The notes: generated by a model from the sequence alone, not told the origin. Shown: positions 36,578 through 45,625, numbered from the stretch's first letter. The stretch: 52,828 bases of DNA from Rhodospirillaceae bacterium (GCA_002715005.1 PAXN01000015.1:1-52828), one strand, 5' to 3'. Numbers and translations are program-made.

Positions 36578-37360
36578 ATGGCAAACCAAAGAATATCGAA
36601 AAAGTACTTAAGCCAACGTGCAAGTGGCATTCGGCGAAAGAAATCTGCCCCTCAAAACTGGATATATGGACTGCATGCGGTAATTGCCGCCTTACGAAAC
36701 CCAGATCGTATCGTTCGTCGCATCCTTGCCACTGAAAATGTCTCAAAAAACCTTCAAGAATGGGCAGGCAAAGGCGTCTTAAATGTAGTAGGACGAGAGG
36801 ATATCAATCGCAATCTCGAGCCCTATTCAGTTCATCAAGGTGTCGCCGCGGAGATAGAACCTTTAGCGTCAAAGTCCGTTACAGATATTATAAATCAAAC
36901 CGCAGATAGTGCACGGGTCACACTCATTGCGCTTGATCAAGCCAGCGACCCTCGTAACATTGGAGCAATATTACGATCGGCCGCTGCATTTGGAGCTGTT
37001 GCCCTACTCCAGCAAGACCGTCACGCTCCGCCGGTTACCGGTGCTATGGCCAAAAGCGCGAGCGGTGGCCTTGAGCAAGTTTCCATGATTTACGTGCCTA
37101 ACTTAGTTCGTGCGTTACAGCAACTTAAAGTGGCGGAGTTTTGGATTGTCGGCCTAGACAGCAATGCGGAAACCGTTTTAGGCACATCAGAACTGCCAGG
37201 CCGATGTTGCCTAGTACTGGGCTCCGAAGGAGGCGGTCTGCGGCGTCTGACCAGAGAAAAATGCGATCTGGCTATTAAAATACCCATCGGTAATTCTATA
37301 GACAGCTTGAACTTATCGAATGCCGCAGCGATAACGCTCTATGAAATCAATCGTCGATAA
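36578..37360 (+). CDS. rlmB: 23S rRNA 2'-O-ribose methyltransferase RlmB (SpoU/TrmH family)
   Basis: This SPOUT-class methyltransferase modifies G2251 in the P-loop of 23S rRNA in E. coli. The N-terminal substrate-binding domain contains WIYGLHAVIAALRNPDRIVR and YSVHQGVAAEIEPL. The knotted catalytic domain has LDQASDPRNIGAILRSAAAF (motif 1), VLGSEGGGLRRLTREKCD (motif 2) and IPIGNSIDSLNLSNAAAI (motif 3, with the catalytic Asn-Ser). The ATG at 36578 (260 aa) starts a basic N-terminal stretch; an upstream frame start at 36512 has no supporting signal. It is divergent from the tRNA-tuf unit. Confidence 0.92.
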   Translation: MANQRISKKYLSQRASGIRRKKSAPQNWIYGLHAVIAALRNPDRIVRRILATENVSKNLQEWAGKGVLNVVGREDINRNLEPYSVHQGVAAEIEPLASKSVTDIINQTADSARVTLIALDQASDPRNIGAILRSAAAFGAVALLQQDRHAPPVTGAMAKSASGGLEQVSMIYVPNLVRALQQLKVAEFWIVGLDSNAETVLGTSELPGRCCLVLGSEGGGLRRLTREKCDLAIKIPIGNSIDSLNLSNAAAITLYEINRR

Positions 37361-37506
37361 AATATTACATTTGCCGGCGCTTTCGCTCAAATATATCGTG
37401 CCTATTCCGAAAATGACCGAACCGCGCTTAAACCGTTCATTATGCTGACCTTAGGTTGCTGATATAGGTCCTGGCTGCTTAAATAAATTCAGTGGAGTAT
37501 GAAATT

Positions 37507-38415
37507 ATGGCCAAATTAAAAATCGTCGTAACCGGCGCCGGTGGTCATGTAACCAAAGCATTATTGCCGGTCTTTAGAAAACGATACGAGTTAGTGTTGC
37601 TGGATGTTTCTAAGGAAACAAAGACTGGACGCGTCGACGATATTATTGAGATAGACTTACTTGATCCGGATGTAGAGCAATATCGTGAACATTTTAAAGG
37701 GGCGGACATTATCGTTCACAATGCACGTGTATCCAATCGCGGAGAGCCTAACTTTACCACCGGTCCAAACCACCAATGGAAGGCAGACCGGCCTATCCAA
37801 CCAGTCGACGGTTATATTTCGGAGCGGAAGAATCTCGATATGGCATTCCATGCATATAAAATGGCGCTACAGGAAAATATAAAACGTGTCGTCATCGCTA
37901 GTTCTAATCATGCTGCTGACTGGTACGAGACAAAACTCCATTGCGGGGAGATGGATATGGTTGGCCCGGAAACCTATCCAAAGTCCGATAATTTCTACGG
38001 CTGGTGCAAGATATCTTACGAAGCCATGGGTTTTGCCTTTGCCACGGGACGGTTTGGAGCCCCTGTGGAAAGCGTTAACATTCGTATCGGCGGACCACGA
38101 ACTCTCGATATAGCGAAACTATCCGAAAACCAAATCAGTCTTCGCCGCGATCTAGGCGCTTGGATTAGTGACCGCGACCTTCAGCAGCTTTATGTAAAGT
38201 CAATTGAGGCAAAGGACGTTCACAACGAAGACAGCATACCGTTTCAAACTTTTTATGGTATCTCTAATAACACCCGCGCTTTTTGGAGCATTGCTAATGC
38301 AAGGGCGATAATTGACTATGCACCGGATGATGATTCCGAACAGTTTTATGCTAGAGAGATCAAAAAGCATTTGACCGAGCCTGGCCGCACATTTTTTTCA
38401 CGCCCCGTTCGATAA
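37507..38415 (+). CDS. NAD-dependent epimerase/dehydratase (extended SDR)
   Basis: This is an extended short-chain dehydrogenase of 302 aa. The Rossmann motif is VTGAGGHVTKALLP, VHNARVSNRGEP replaces the usual NNAG-like segment, and the catalytic Tyr and Lys are in FYGWCKISYEA. The overall layout resembles uronate-dehydrogenase-type and nucleotide-sugar epimerases, but the substrate is not evident. The ATG at 37507 has GGAG about ten bases upstream; an earlier ATG-like start at 37492 falls on that site. It lies 7 bp before threonine synthase, so the two are cotranscribed. No functional link between them is obvious. Confidence 0.8.
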   Translation: MAKLKIVVTGAGGHVTKALLPVFRKRYELVLLDVSKETKTGRVDDIIEIDLLDPDVEQYREHFKGADIIVHNARVSNRGEPNFTTGPNHQWKADRPIQPVDGYISERKNLDMAFHAYKMALQENIKRVVIASSNHAADWYETKLHCGEMDMVGPETYPKSDNFYGWCKISYEAMGFAFATGRFGAPVESVNIRIGGPRTLDIAKLSENQISLRRDLGAWISDRDLQQLYVKSIEAKDVHNEDSIPFQTFYGISNNTRAFWSIANARAIIDYAPDDDSEQFYAREIKKHLTEPGRTFFSRPVR

Positions 38416-38422
38416 CTGGCCA

Positions 38423-39646
38423 ATGACCGTTCTCCGTTCATATGTAACCCATTTGGAATGCAGCTTCTCACTTAAGCAATATGAGCCCGAGCAACTTTAT
38501 AATCTATCCGATGCGGGGCGGCCGCTTATCGTTCGTTACGATTTGGATGCCATAAAAGCTGCCGTAAGCCCTGAAGAGCTTTTAGCACGCCCTCAGGATA
38601 TGTGGCGCTACGAAGAACTTTTACCAGTACCGCCACATGCGGAAATTGTCAGCCTCGGCGAAGCCTGGACCCCACTAATACCACTGCCGCGTATTGCCAA
38701 AAAATTCGGCGGCGGCGAAATCTTAGTGAAAGACGAAGGCCGAATGCCAACCGGCAGTTTCAAAGCCCGAGGCCTGGCGCTTGCCGTCACAATGGCAAAA
38801 GCTCTTGGCGTTAGCAATATCGCCATGCCCACCGCCGGCAACGCAGGCGCAGCACTGAGTGCCTACTGCAGTCGAGCGGGTTTGCGTTCGACGGTATTTT
38901 GCCCAGAAGATGCCCCTGAAACAACCGTACGCGAGATCGCCTTTCATGGCGCAGAGACCTATCGGGTCAATGGGCTTATCAGCCATTGCGGTGAACTGGT
39001 CGCTCAAGGCGCCGAGAGCCAAGGTTGGTTCGATTTTTCCACTTTGAAAGAACCCTATCGGATCGAAGGCAAGAAAACTATGGGCCTAGAGATCGCTGAA
39101 CAACTGGACTGGGATGTGCCCGATCTTATTTTTTACCCGACAGGCGGCGGTACGGGCTTGATAGGCATGTGGAAGGCATTTCAAGAACTCGCAGAACTCG
39201 GGTGGATCAGCAAAAAAAAGCCACGCATGATCGTAGTACAATCCACTGGGTGTGCACCTCTCGTCAAAGCCTTCGATGAGGGAAAAGCTTTTGTGGACGA
39301 ACCATGGAAGCCTGTTACAACGAAACTCCATGGTGTTCGCGTACCCAAACCATTAGGCGATTTCCTCTGCCTACAGGTTATGCGAGACTCAGATGGATTT
39401 GGTGTGATGGTCTCGGACGACAACGTTGCAGATACGCGCGCCATGGTAGCACGCGAAGAAGGCTTTCATCTGGGACCAGAGGGCGCTGCATGCCTGGTCG
39501 CTTATCGCCAAGCGTTAAGGACGGGCCGTATTACGAAATCCGACCAAGCCATTGTATTTAACTGCGGCAACGGCTTGAAATCTGACCTACCCCCAATGGA
39601 CCGCAGTATCGATCGGCACGAGACCATCGATTTTGGATCGCTTTAG
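38423..39646 (+). CDS. thrC: Threonine synthase (degenerate zinc ribbon)
   Basis: This fold-type II PLP enzyme converts O-phosphohomoserine to threonine. The Schiff-base Lys114 is in GRMPTGSFKARGLALAV, PTAGNAGAALSAYCSRAG binds substrate, and FYPTGGGTGLIGMWKAF is the PLP phosphate loop. Family members of this type normally carry an N-terminal zinc ribbon of four cysteines; here only Cys13 (HLECSFS) remains, and NLSDAGRP replaces the second Cys pair. The length of 407 aa is normal. The ATG gives the usual N-terminus. It could instead be a threonine-synthase-like paralogue with another substrate. It is 7 bp after the epimerase gene. Confidence 0.85.
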   Translation: MTVLRSYVTHLECSFSLKQYEPEQLYNLSDAGRPLIVRYDLDAIKAAVSPEELLARPQDMWRYEELLPVPPHAEIVSLGEAWTPLIPLPRIAKKFGGGEILVKDEGRMPTGSFKARGLALAVTMAKALGVSNIAMPTAGNAGAALSAYCSRAGLRSTVFCPEDAPETTVREIAFHGAETYRVNGLISHCGELVAQGAESQGWFDFSTLKEPYRIEGKKTMGLEIAEQLDWDVPDLIFYPTGGGTGLIGMWKAFQELAELGWISKKKPRMIVVQSTGCAPLVKAFDEGKAFVDEPWKPVTTKLHGVRVPKPLGDFLCLQVMRDSDGFGVMVSDDNVADTRAMVAREEGFHLGPEGAACLVAYRQALRTGRITKSDQAIVFNCGNGLKSDLPPMDRSIDRHETIDFGSL

Positions 39647-39967
39647 GAATCCTGTTTTCCTCGAGGGGAGGGCGTATAAAACTAACCACAGTATTAATCG
39701 TACCGCCGATGATATACGTCCGAGTGCTATTGAAATATATGCTACTCAGCAAATTTTTACATTGCTCCGTAGCAATAAAGATTGTGCTTGATCCATTTTC
39801 AGAAGCATCACATCCGTGCTTGTTAAGTTGATAGCCAAAGTTTTTGTGCTCTTATGGGGCATAGCCTAACAAAAAAGTTTTGACGTCCATGGCATTTCTG
39901 TGCAATCCGAGCATTATAGACTTAAAGAAGGATGCGACTGAATAATCAAATGATAGTTGTATGAGAT
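39647..39967. other. Intergenic stretch between thrC and tRNA-Thr
   Basis: These 321 bases hold no recognisable gene. A perfect 6-bp hairpin (ATTGCT / AGCAAT, 39761-39776) is present without a T-run. TTGACG at 39880-39885 and TATAGA at 39915-39920 are too far apart to be a convincing promoter pair. The tRNA-Thr promoter is not clear. Confidence 0.6.
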
Positions 39968-40043
39968 GCCGTCGTAGCTCAGTTGGTAGAGCAGGGGTTT
40001 TGTAAACCTCAGGTCCGCGGTTCGAGTCCGTGCGACGGCACCA
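39968..40043 (+). tRNA. tRNA-Thr (TGT)
   Basis: Acceptor GCCGTCG / CGACGGC, D-arm TAGCTCAGTTGGTAGAGC, anticodon stem with loop TTTGTAA (anticodon TGT), T-arm GGTTCGAGTCC, discriminator A and an encoded CCA (40041-40043) are visible. It stands alone on the plus strand at the left border of the AT-rich gap that precedes the selenium module. Confidence 0.95.
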
Positions 40044-40345
40044 TTATCTCACAAATATGATTAATTTTTTTATTTGTATAATTTTTTATATGTCTAAAAA
40101 TAATTAGTTACATTCAAGTAAATAATTTTTTTATATTTAAAATAGTGGAATTTTTATTTATAAATTGCAATTTCATATTTCATATTTAAAATCCAATTTC
40201 GGTGTTGCAAGCATGCTGTAAATTTAACTAAAAATCTCCTAGTTTGCAGTAAAGAGTAATTAGACTCGCCCCGCGATCGTTTAGCAAACTTATCTCTAAG
40301 TATCTATCCAGGTTGAAAAAAATGAAACATACAGTGAGTCATATA
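40044..40345. other. AT-rich intergenic stretch upstream of the selenium module
   Basis: About 300 bases, the first 200 dominated by runs of A and T and clearly richer in AT than the surroundings. No gene is visible. AGCATGCT near 40211-40218 is a perfect 8-bp palindrome. The stretch must hold the transporter operon promoter, but I cannot pick a convincing -35/-10 pair. Confidence 0.6.
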
Positions 40346-41200
40346 ATGAAAAAATTAATTGCTGCGGTAACTCTGTTGGTTGGACTATCCGTTTCTGCAC
40401 AAGCCACCGATTTCACATTTACCGCTATTCCGGATCAAGATGAAAGCGCTCTAAAGGCTCGTTTCACTAAAATCGCAGTCTATCTTGAAAAACAACTCGG
40501 CGTGAAAGTAAATTATATTCCGGTCAAATCTTATTCTGCCGCCGTTACGGCCTTCCGCAATAACCAAGTACAATTGGCATGGTTTGGTGGCCTATCTGGG
40601 GTAAGGGCACGCCTACTCGTAAAAGGATCAGAAGCTATTGCCCAGGGTTTCGAAGACCCAAACTTTGAAACTTATTTTATTGCCCACAAATCGAGCGGCC
40701 TGAAGCCAAGCAAGAAATTCCCTAAAGGTATAGCCGGTAAGACCTTTACCTTCGGCTCCAAAGGCTCTACGTCAGGCCGCCTGATGCCGGAATTTCACAT
40801 TCGTAAGGCTTTTGGAAAAACACCAGAGAAAGTTTTCAAGCGTGTCGGCTTCAGCGGAAGCCATTCGCGTACCGTCGCCCTAGTCAATGGCGGCCAATAC
40901 GAGGTCGGCGCGACGAATTTTAAGGTTTATAAAAAAGCACTCAAGGCTGGCAAGCTCGACCCGAAGAAAGTAACACTCATCTGGAAGACGCCGGGTTATC
41001 CTGATTACAACTGGACTATCCGGGGCGATGTCGAAAAACAATTTGGCAAGGGCTTCAAGATCAAGGTTCAAAAAGCACTGCTCGACATGAAGGATCCGGA
41101 CTTACTCAAATCCTTCCCTCGCAAAAGCTTCATCAAGGCCACCAACAAAGACTACCAGCCGATCCTGGACACAGCCAGGACACTTGGTCTGGTTGACTAA
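40346..41200 (+). CDS. PhnD-like periplasmic binding protein, putative selenium-oxyanion ABC transporter
   Basis: This substrate-binding protein belongs to the phosphate/phosphonate-type (PhnD-like) family. A signal peptide (MKKLIAAVTLLVGLSVSA then QA) exports it. The mature protein has FTAIPDQDESALKARF, YIPVKSYSAAVTAFRNNQVQ, LAWFGGLSGVRARLLV and GSKGSTSGRLMPEFHIRKAF, the conserved ligand-binding regions. Database members of this subfamily found beside selD are named putative selenate transporters, and here too the operon continues into selD. I chose the ATG at 40346 (GTGAG upstream, 284 aa); starts at 40322 (ATG) or 40313 (TTG) are possible. Its stop overlaps the ATPase start by one base. 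Selenate, selenite or another oxyanion cannot be distinguished. Confidence 0.8.
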   Translation: MKKLIAAVTLLVGLSVSAQATDFTFTAIPDQDESALKARFTKIAVYLEKQLGVKVNYIPVKSYSAAVTAFRNNQVQLAWFGGLSGVRARLLVKGSEAIAQGFEDPNFETYFIAHKSSGLKPSKKFPKGIAGKTFTFGSKGSTSGRLMPEFHIRKAFGKTPEKVFKRVGFSGSHSRTVALVNGGQYEVGATNFKVYKKALKAGKLDPKKVTLIWKTPGYPDYNWTIRGDVEKQFGKGFKIKVQKALLDMKDPDLLKSFPRKSFIKATNKDYQPILDTARTLGLVD

Positions 41201-41859
41201 TGGCATTATTTGACCTGAGCGAAGCGTGTGCTTCTTATAACGGAAAGCAAGTGCTCAATAGCGTCTCGCTCAGCGTCGAAGCCGGCGAGAAAATCGCCCT
41301 GGTGGGTCGGAGCGGCGCCGGCAAGTCCACGCTCCTCAAGCTTCTTTATGACCGCCACGATACCGAGTGCGCACTCGTTCCTCAAAATCTGGGTTTGGTA
41401 AGCACACTCTCTGTTTTTCATAATGTTTTTATGGGTCGGCTCCATAAAAATTCGACCTGGTACAATCTTGCCAATCTGGTCCGCCCATTCACGGCAGAGG
41501 CGGAACAAGTTCGCACTATTTTAAGCAAAATTCGGCTCGAGGAAAAGTTTTCGACACCGGTTGGTGAACTTTCGGGTGGACAACAGCAACGAACCGGTGT
41601 GGCGCGTGCACTTTACCAAGGGTGCTCAGTGTTTCTAGGCGACGAGCCAGTCTCGGCGGTCGATGAACACCAGGCACGTGGTGTGATGCAAAGCATCACC
41701 GAGAACCATGACACGGTTATTCTCGCGATGCATGATGTGCAATTAGCATTGCAATTCTGTACGCGCATCATTGGCATATCTGATGGCAAAATTGCATTTG
41801 ACCGTCCGGTCGACCGCATGAAATCGACAGACCTCAATGGCCTATATGGCACCTCATAA
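41200..41859 (+). CDS. ABC transporter ATPase, putative selenium-oxyanion transporter
   Basis: This is the cytoplasmic ATPase of the adjacent importer, 219 aa. Walker A is GRSGAGKST (36-44), the Q-loop is in VPQNLGLVSTLSV, the signature is LSGGQQQR, Walker B is VFLGDEPVSAVD with the catalytic Glu, and the switch His is in LAMHDVQLAL. It resembles PhnC-type ATPases but is shorter. The start codon overlaps the binding-protein stop by one base, and the end overlaps the permease start by 23 bp, so the three are coupled. Confidence 0.9.
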   Translation: MALFDLSEACASYNGKQVLNSVSLSVEAGEKIALVGRSGAGKSTLLKLLYDRHDTECALVPQNLGLVSTLSVFHNVFMGRLHKNSTWYNLANLVRPFTAEAEQVRTILSKIRLEEKFSTPVGELSGGQQQRTGVARALYQGCSVFLGDEPVSAVDEHQARGVMQSITENHDTVILAMHDVQLALQFCTRIIGISDGKIAFDRPVDRMKSTDLNGLYGTS

Positions 41860-43357
41860 TCCCGCACCGCTCGTACCGGAATCACCGTTAGTTCGCACAA
41901 GCCTTTGGTTTTTATTTATAGCGATCAGCTGTTTATTTTTTGCCGATATCGAAATCACGACAAACGATCCCTGGCCGGAGATGAAACGCCTTGGTGCTGG
42001 TTTGATCACTCCGGATTTCACAAAGTGGGAGCAGATATTAGAGGCACTTCTCTATACAATCTGCTTCGCTATTCTCGGTGTATCTTTAGCAAATATCTCG
42101 GGTTTTTTGCTAGCGGTTGTTTTTCATTATCGCTTTGTGCGCATCGGCTGCGCATTTATCCGCGCCGTCCATGAATTATTTTGGGCACTTATTTTCCTAC
42201 AAATATTTGGCCTAACTGCTGTGACAGGTGTCCTTGCTATTGCCATTCCTTATGCGGGGATTTGTGCCAAGGTCTACGCGGAAATATTAGAAGAAGCGGA
42301 CCCCTCGCCACTCCAGGCTGTACCCAGCGGTACATCGGTCATCTCTCTGTTTTTCTATGCCCGCCTCCCTGGAGTATGGGCGCATTTCAAAACCTACTCT
42401 TTATACAGATTGGAATGTGGACTGCGATCAAGCGCAGTACTGGGATTTATCGGCTTACCAACGATCGGTTTTTATTTAGAAACTGCCTACAAAGAAGGGC
42501 ATTACTCGGACCTATCTGCTTTATTGCTCGTGTTTTATGTCGTCATCTCGACAATTCGGAAATGGATGCGAAGTGAATTGATACCAGTTTATATAATTAC
42601 TTCTATTTTTCTGCTCCCCGAAAGTGGTCCCATGAGTTGGTCTAACGCATGGCGGTTTTTCACCGACGACATTATGCCACTTCCAATCCGAACTGCCGAC
42701 GCTGCCTCGGTGCCAGTGCTCATCGAAACCTGGTATTGGTTCCAAAATTTATTTATCTCCGAAGCACTGCCCGGAATTTTTAACACCGTAATTCTTACTA
42801 TGATTGCTTTAACTAGCACTGGTCTTCTGACCTTGCTGTTTTTCCCCTTAATCTCACCGCTGTTTTTCCGTCCCGTTGGTCGTACGATAGGTCATATCTT
42901 CCTCGTCGTAGTCCTTTCCACGCCAGAGTATGTGCTAGCCTTTATTCTTCTTCAGCTTTGGGGGCCTTCTATGTTTCCAGCGATTGTGGCTCTTTCCCTA
43001 CACAATGCCGGAATCATAGGCCATTTAATCGGCCGCTTTACTGAGCAACTGCAACTACGCCCAGACAGCGCAAGGGGAGTTAATTTATATTTGTTTGAGG
43101 CATTGCCGCGTGTCTATCGCCAGTTCCTCGCCTTCATATTCTATCGTTGGGAAGTGATCTTCCGAGAAACCGCCATCCTCGGCATACTTGGTATCCATAC
43201 GTTAGGCTTTTATGTGGATTCTGCATTTGCCGATATTCGGTTTGACCGAGCAATGGTTTTAATTCTTATTACCGCATTGTTGAATATCGGCTTAGATATG
43301 ATTTCACGACGTATCCGCACAACCTTGCGGCTCCAAACATCACTTGATGCTAGGTAG
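41837..43357 (+). CDS. Double-length ABC permease (PhnE-PhnE-like fusion)
   Basis: The 506-aa membrane protein consists of two homologous permease halves, roughly residues 20-250 and 285-500, where PhnE-type permeases usually have a single half of 250-280 residues. The first half shows VYAEILEEADPSPLQAVPSG, with SSAVLGFIGLPTIGFYLETA after it. The second shows GRFTEQLQLRPDSARGVNLY, with ETAILGILGIHTLGFYVDSA after it. The two latter segments align closely, so the gene is an internal duplication and fusion that would make a pseudo-heterodimer with one polypeptide. It overlaps the ATPase by 23 bp and precedes the SelD fusion by 3 bp. An ATG at 41846 is an alternative start. Confidence 0.85.
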   Translation: MAYMAPHNPAPLVPESPLVRTSLWFLFIAISCLFFADIEITTNDPWPEMKRLGAGLITPDFTKWEQILEALLYTICFAILGVSLANISGFLLAVVFHYRFVRIGCAFIRAVHELFWALIFLQIFGLTAVTGVLAIAIPYAGICAKVYAEILEEADPSPLQAVPSGTSVISLFFYARLPGVWAHFKTYSLYRLECGLRSSAVLGFIGLPTIGFYLETAYKEGHYSDLSALLLVFYVVISTIRKWMRSELIPVYIITSIFLLPESGPMSWSNAWRFFTDDIMPLPIRTADAASVPVLIETWYWFQNLFISEALPGIFNTVILTMIALTSTGLLTLLFFPLISPLFFRPVGRTIGHIFLVVVLSTPEYVLAFILLQLWGPSMFPAIVALSLHNAGIIGHLIGRFTEQLQLRPDSARGVNLYLFEALPRVYRQFLAFIFYRWEVIFRETAILGILGIHTLGFYVDSAFADIRFDRAMVLILITALLNIGLDMISRRIRTTLRLQTSLDAR

Positions 43358-43360
43358 ATT

Positions 43361-45625
43361 ATGGAAAATTCCGATACCCCGATTTTAAAAGATTTAGTGC
43401 TGATAGGCGGCGGACATTCGCACGTAACTGTTTTGAAGAAATTCGGGATGAAGCCACTCCCTGGCGTGCGCTTGACACTAATTTGCCGCGACATGGAGGC
43501 ACCATATTCTGGTATGCTACCCGGCTTCATCGCGGGCCATTACACCTTCGCGGAAGCCCATATTGATTTAGGCCCTCTGGCGCGATTTGCCAATGCACGC
43601 TTTTATTTGGATGAAGTGACAGGCATTGATCCGGAAAAAAAACAGGTAGTCTGTAGAAATCGCCCGCCTGTGCAGTACGACCTTCTTTCGATCAATATAG
43701 GTTCTGCCCCTAATACCAAAATTGTCAAAGGCGCGACAGAGAACGTAGTGCCAGTGAAACCCATCGATGGCTTTGTCGATCATTGGAATAAACTTATTGA
43801 ACGTGTCGTCGCTGCAAAAGGAAAAACTAAAATTGGCGTCGTTGGCGGCGGAGCAGGCGGCGTTGAAATAATCCTCGCCATTCAGTTCCGCCTCCGCCAA
43901 ATTCTTAAAAGAGCGGGCATCGAAAAGGTTGAACCGAGCTATAACCTTTTCACCAACAATGACATACTAATCGGTCACAATCGGAAAGTGCGGGATAAGT
44001 ACCGAAGCGTTTTACAGGAACGAGGCGTCAAACTGTACCTCCATCATGAAGTTCAAACCGTAGACCCTAGCCGTCTGCGCTGTGTGAACGGAGAAAGTTT
44101 CGAACTCGATGAAATATTGTGGGTCACCATGGCCAGCGCCCAAGAATGGCTCGAAAAAGGTGGCTTATCAGTTTCAGAGGGTGGCTTCGTCAAAGTAAAT
44201 GACACATTAGAATCCGTATCGCATCCGGGAATTTTTGCCGCCGGCGATATCGCAGACATGATAAACCATCCGCGTCCAAAATCAGGCGTCTTCGCCGTGC
44301 GACAAGGCCCACCGCTGGAACGCAATCTGCGAAGAGCTCTCTTAGGGAAGTCTTTAAAACGTTTTGAGCCACAGCAACAGTTCTTAAGCCTAATCTCAAC
44401 CGGAGATAAATATGCGGTGGCATCGCGTTCCAATTGGACCGCTGAAGGCAAATTAATTTGGCGGTGGAAGGATTGGATCGACCGGCGGTTTATCCGAAAG
44501 TTCAGCGATCTGCCTGATATGGGTGATGAAGAGAAGGCTGATATAGCCAAGGGCCTAGCTAATGAAGATGTAATCAAAGAAATATCCGCTATCGCCATGC
44601 GTTGCGGCGGGTGTGGGGCCAAGGTGGGCGCGACGGTCTTACAAAGCGCTCTATCGCAATTAGCTCCGATTCCCCGCAAAGATGTTTTAATTGGACTGCA
44701 TGAGCCCGATGATGCCGCAGTCGTAGAAGTGCCAGACGGCAAAGTAATGGTACATACCGTCGATGCGTTTCGCGCCTTTATCGACGATCCCTATATTTTT
44801 GGCCAAATCGCAGCAAACCACGCCTTAGGGGACATCTTCGCGATGGGAGGCGAGCCGCAGACGGCGCTGTCCATCGTCACACTGCCTTTCGGTCTAGAAA
44901 ATAAGGTTGAAGATGATTTATCGCAATTGATGGCAGGCGCCATGAAAGTACTAAACGAAACGGGTACAGCATTGGTTGGTGGCCATACTAGTGAGGGTTC
45001 CGAAATGTCGTTGGGCTTTGCCATTAATGGCCTTGTCGATAGAGCACGTATTCTCCGCAAAGGTGGCATGAAAGCGGGTGATAAAATTATTCTCACAAAA
45101 CCAATCGGCACCGGTACACTATTCGCTGCCGATATGCGTCATAAAGCTGAGGGCAACTGGATTGATGCCGCGCTAAAAGGAATGATCCAATCAAACAAAC
45201 AGGGCGCGGACATTCTTTATGCAAATGGCGCAACAGCCTGCACAGACCTGACGGGCTTTGGCCTTCTTGGCCACCTCGTCGAAATGATAAAGCCGTCCGG
45301 CGTTGATGTAGATTTGAATATAAATGCTATTCCCTTATTGGCGGGAGCGTTAGAGCTAGTAACAGAAGGTATTTTCAGCTCTCTGCAGCCCCAAAATGTT
45401 CGACTCAGACGGGCCATTCATGACGTGGACTCAGCGGCGCAAGACCCCCGTTATCCGTTGATTTTTGACCCACAAACAGCCGGTGGTCTTATAGCCAGCA
45501 TTCCTGATAAAAAAGCCGATATAACGGTTACTGAGCTAAAAAAGGCTGGTTATAAATGTACGGCAATTATCGGTAGTGTTCTCCCAAATAGTGGGCGTTT
45601 AGAGCCTATTACTATTTCGTCATAG
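43361..45625 (+). CDS. selD: NDH-2-like flavoprotein fused to selenophosphate synthetase
   Basis: This is a two-domain protein of 754 aa. Residues 1 to about 385 form a two-dinucleotide-binding-domain flavoprotein like type II NADH dehydrogenases: GGGHSH (16-21) binds FAD, IGVVGGGAGGVEI binds NAD(P)H, and VSHPGIFAAGDIADM closes the FAD site. Residues from about 395 form SelD, which makes selenophosphate from selenide and ATP: MRCGGCGAKVG with the catalytic pair Cys418 and Lys421, DDAAVVEVPDG, ANHALGDIFAMGGEPQTAL and GGHTSEGSEMSLG. The active site uses Cys, not selenocysteine. The fusion plausibly couples a redox step on a selenium species to its activation. It is the fourth gene of the transporter operon, and its stop abuts that of the convergent senB. 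Confidence 0.92.
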   Translation: MENSDTPILKDLVLIGGGHSHVTVLKKFGMKPLPGVRLTLICRDMEAPYSGMLPGFIAGHYTFAEAHIDLGPLARFANARFYLDEVTGIDPEKKQVVCRNRPPVQYDLLSINIGSAPNTKIVKGATENVVPVKPIDGFVDHWNKLIERVVAAKGKTKIGVVGGGAGGVEIILAIQFRLRQILKRAGIEKVEPSYNLFTNNDILIGHNRKVRDKYRSVLQERGVKLYLHHEVQTVDPSRLRCVNGESFELDEILWVTMASAQEWLEKGGLSVSEGGFVKVNDTLESVSHPGIFAAGDIADMINHPRPKSGVFAVRQGPPLERNLRRALLGKSLKRFEPQQQFLSLISTGDKYAVASRSNWTAEGKLIWRWKDWIDRRFIRKFSDLPDMGDEEKADIAKGLANEDVIKEISAIAMRCGGCGAKVGATVLQSALSQLAPIPRKDVLIGLHEPDDAAVVEVPDGKVMVHTVDAFRAFIDDPYIFGQIAANHALGDIFAMGGEPQTALSIVTLPFGLENKVEDDLSQLMAGAMKVLNETGTALVGGHTSEGSEMSLGFAINGLVDRARILRKGGMKAGDKIILTKPIGTGTLFAADMRHKAEGNWIDAALKGMIQSNKQGADILYANGATACTDLTGFGLLGHLVEMIKPSGVDVDLNINAIPLLAGALELVTEGIFSSLQPQNVRLRRAIHDVDSAAQDPRYPLIFDPQTAGGLIASIPDKKADITVTELKKAGYKCTAIIGSVLPNSGRLEPITISS

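Noticed and set aside
44053-44742. A 229-codon open frame on the minus strand inside the SelD fusion gene
   Set aside because: It is antisense to a well-conserved coding sequence, has low-complexity Ser/Pro/Arg composition and resembles no family. I treat it as a shadow frame.
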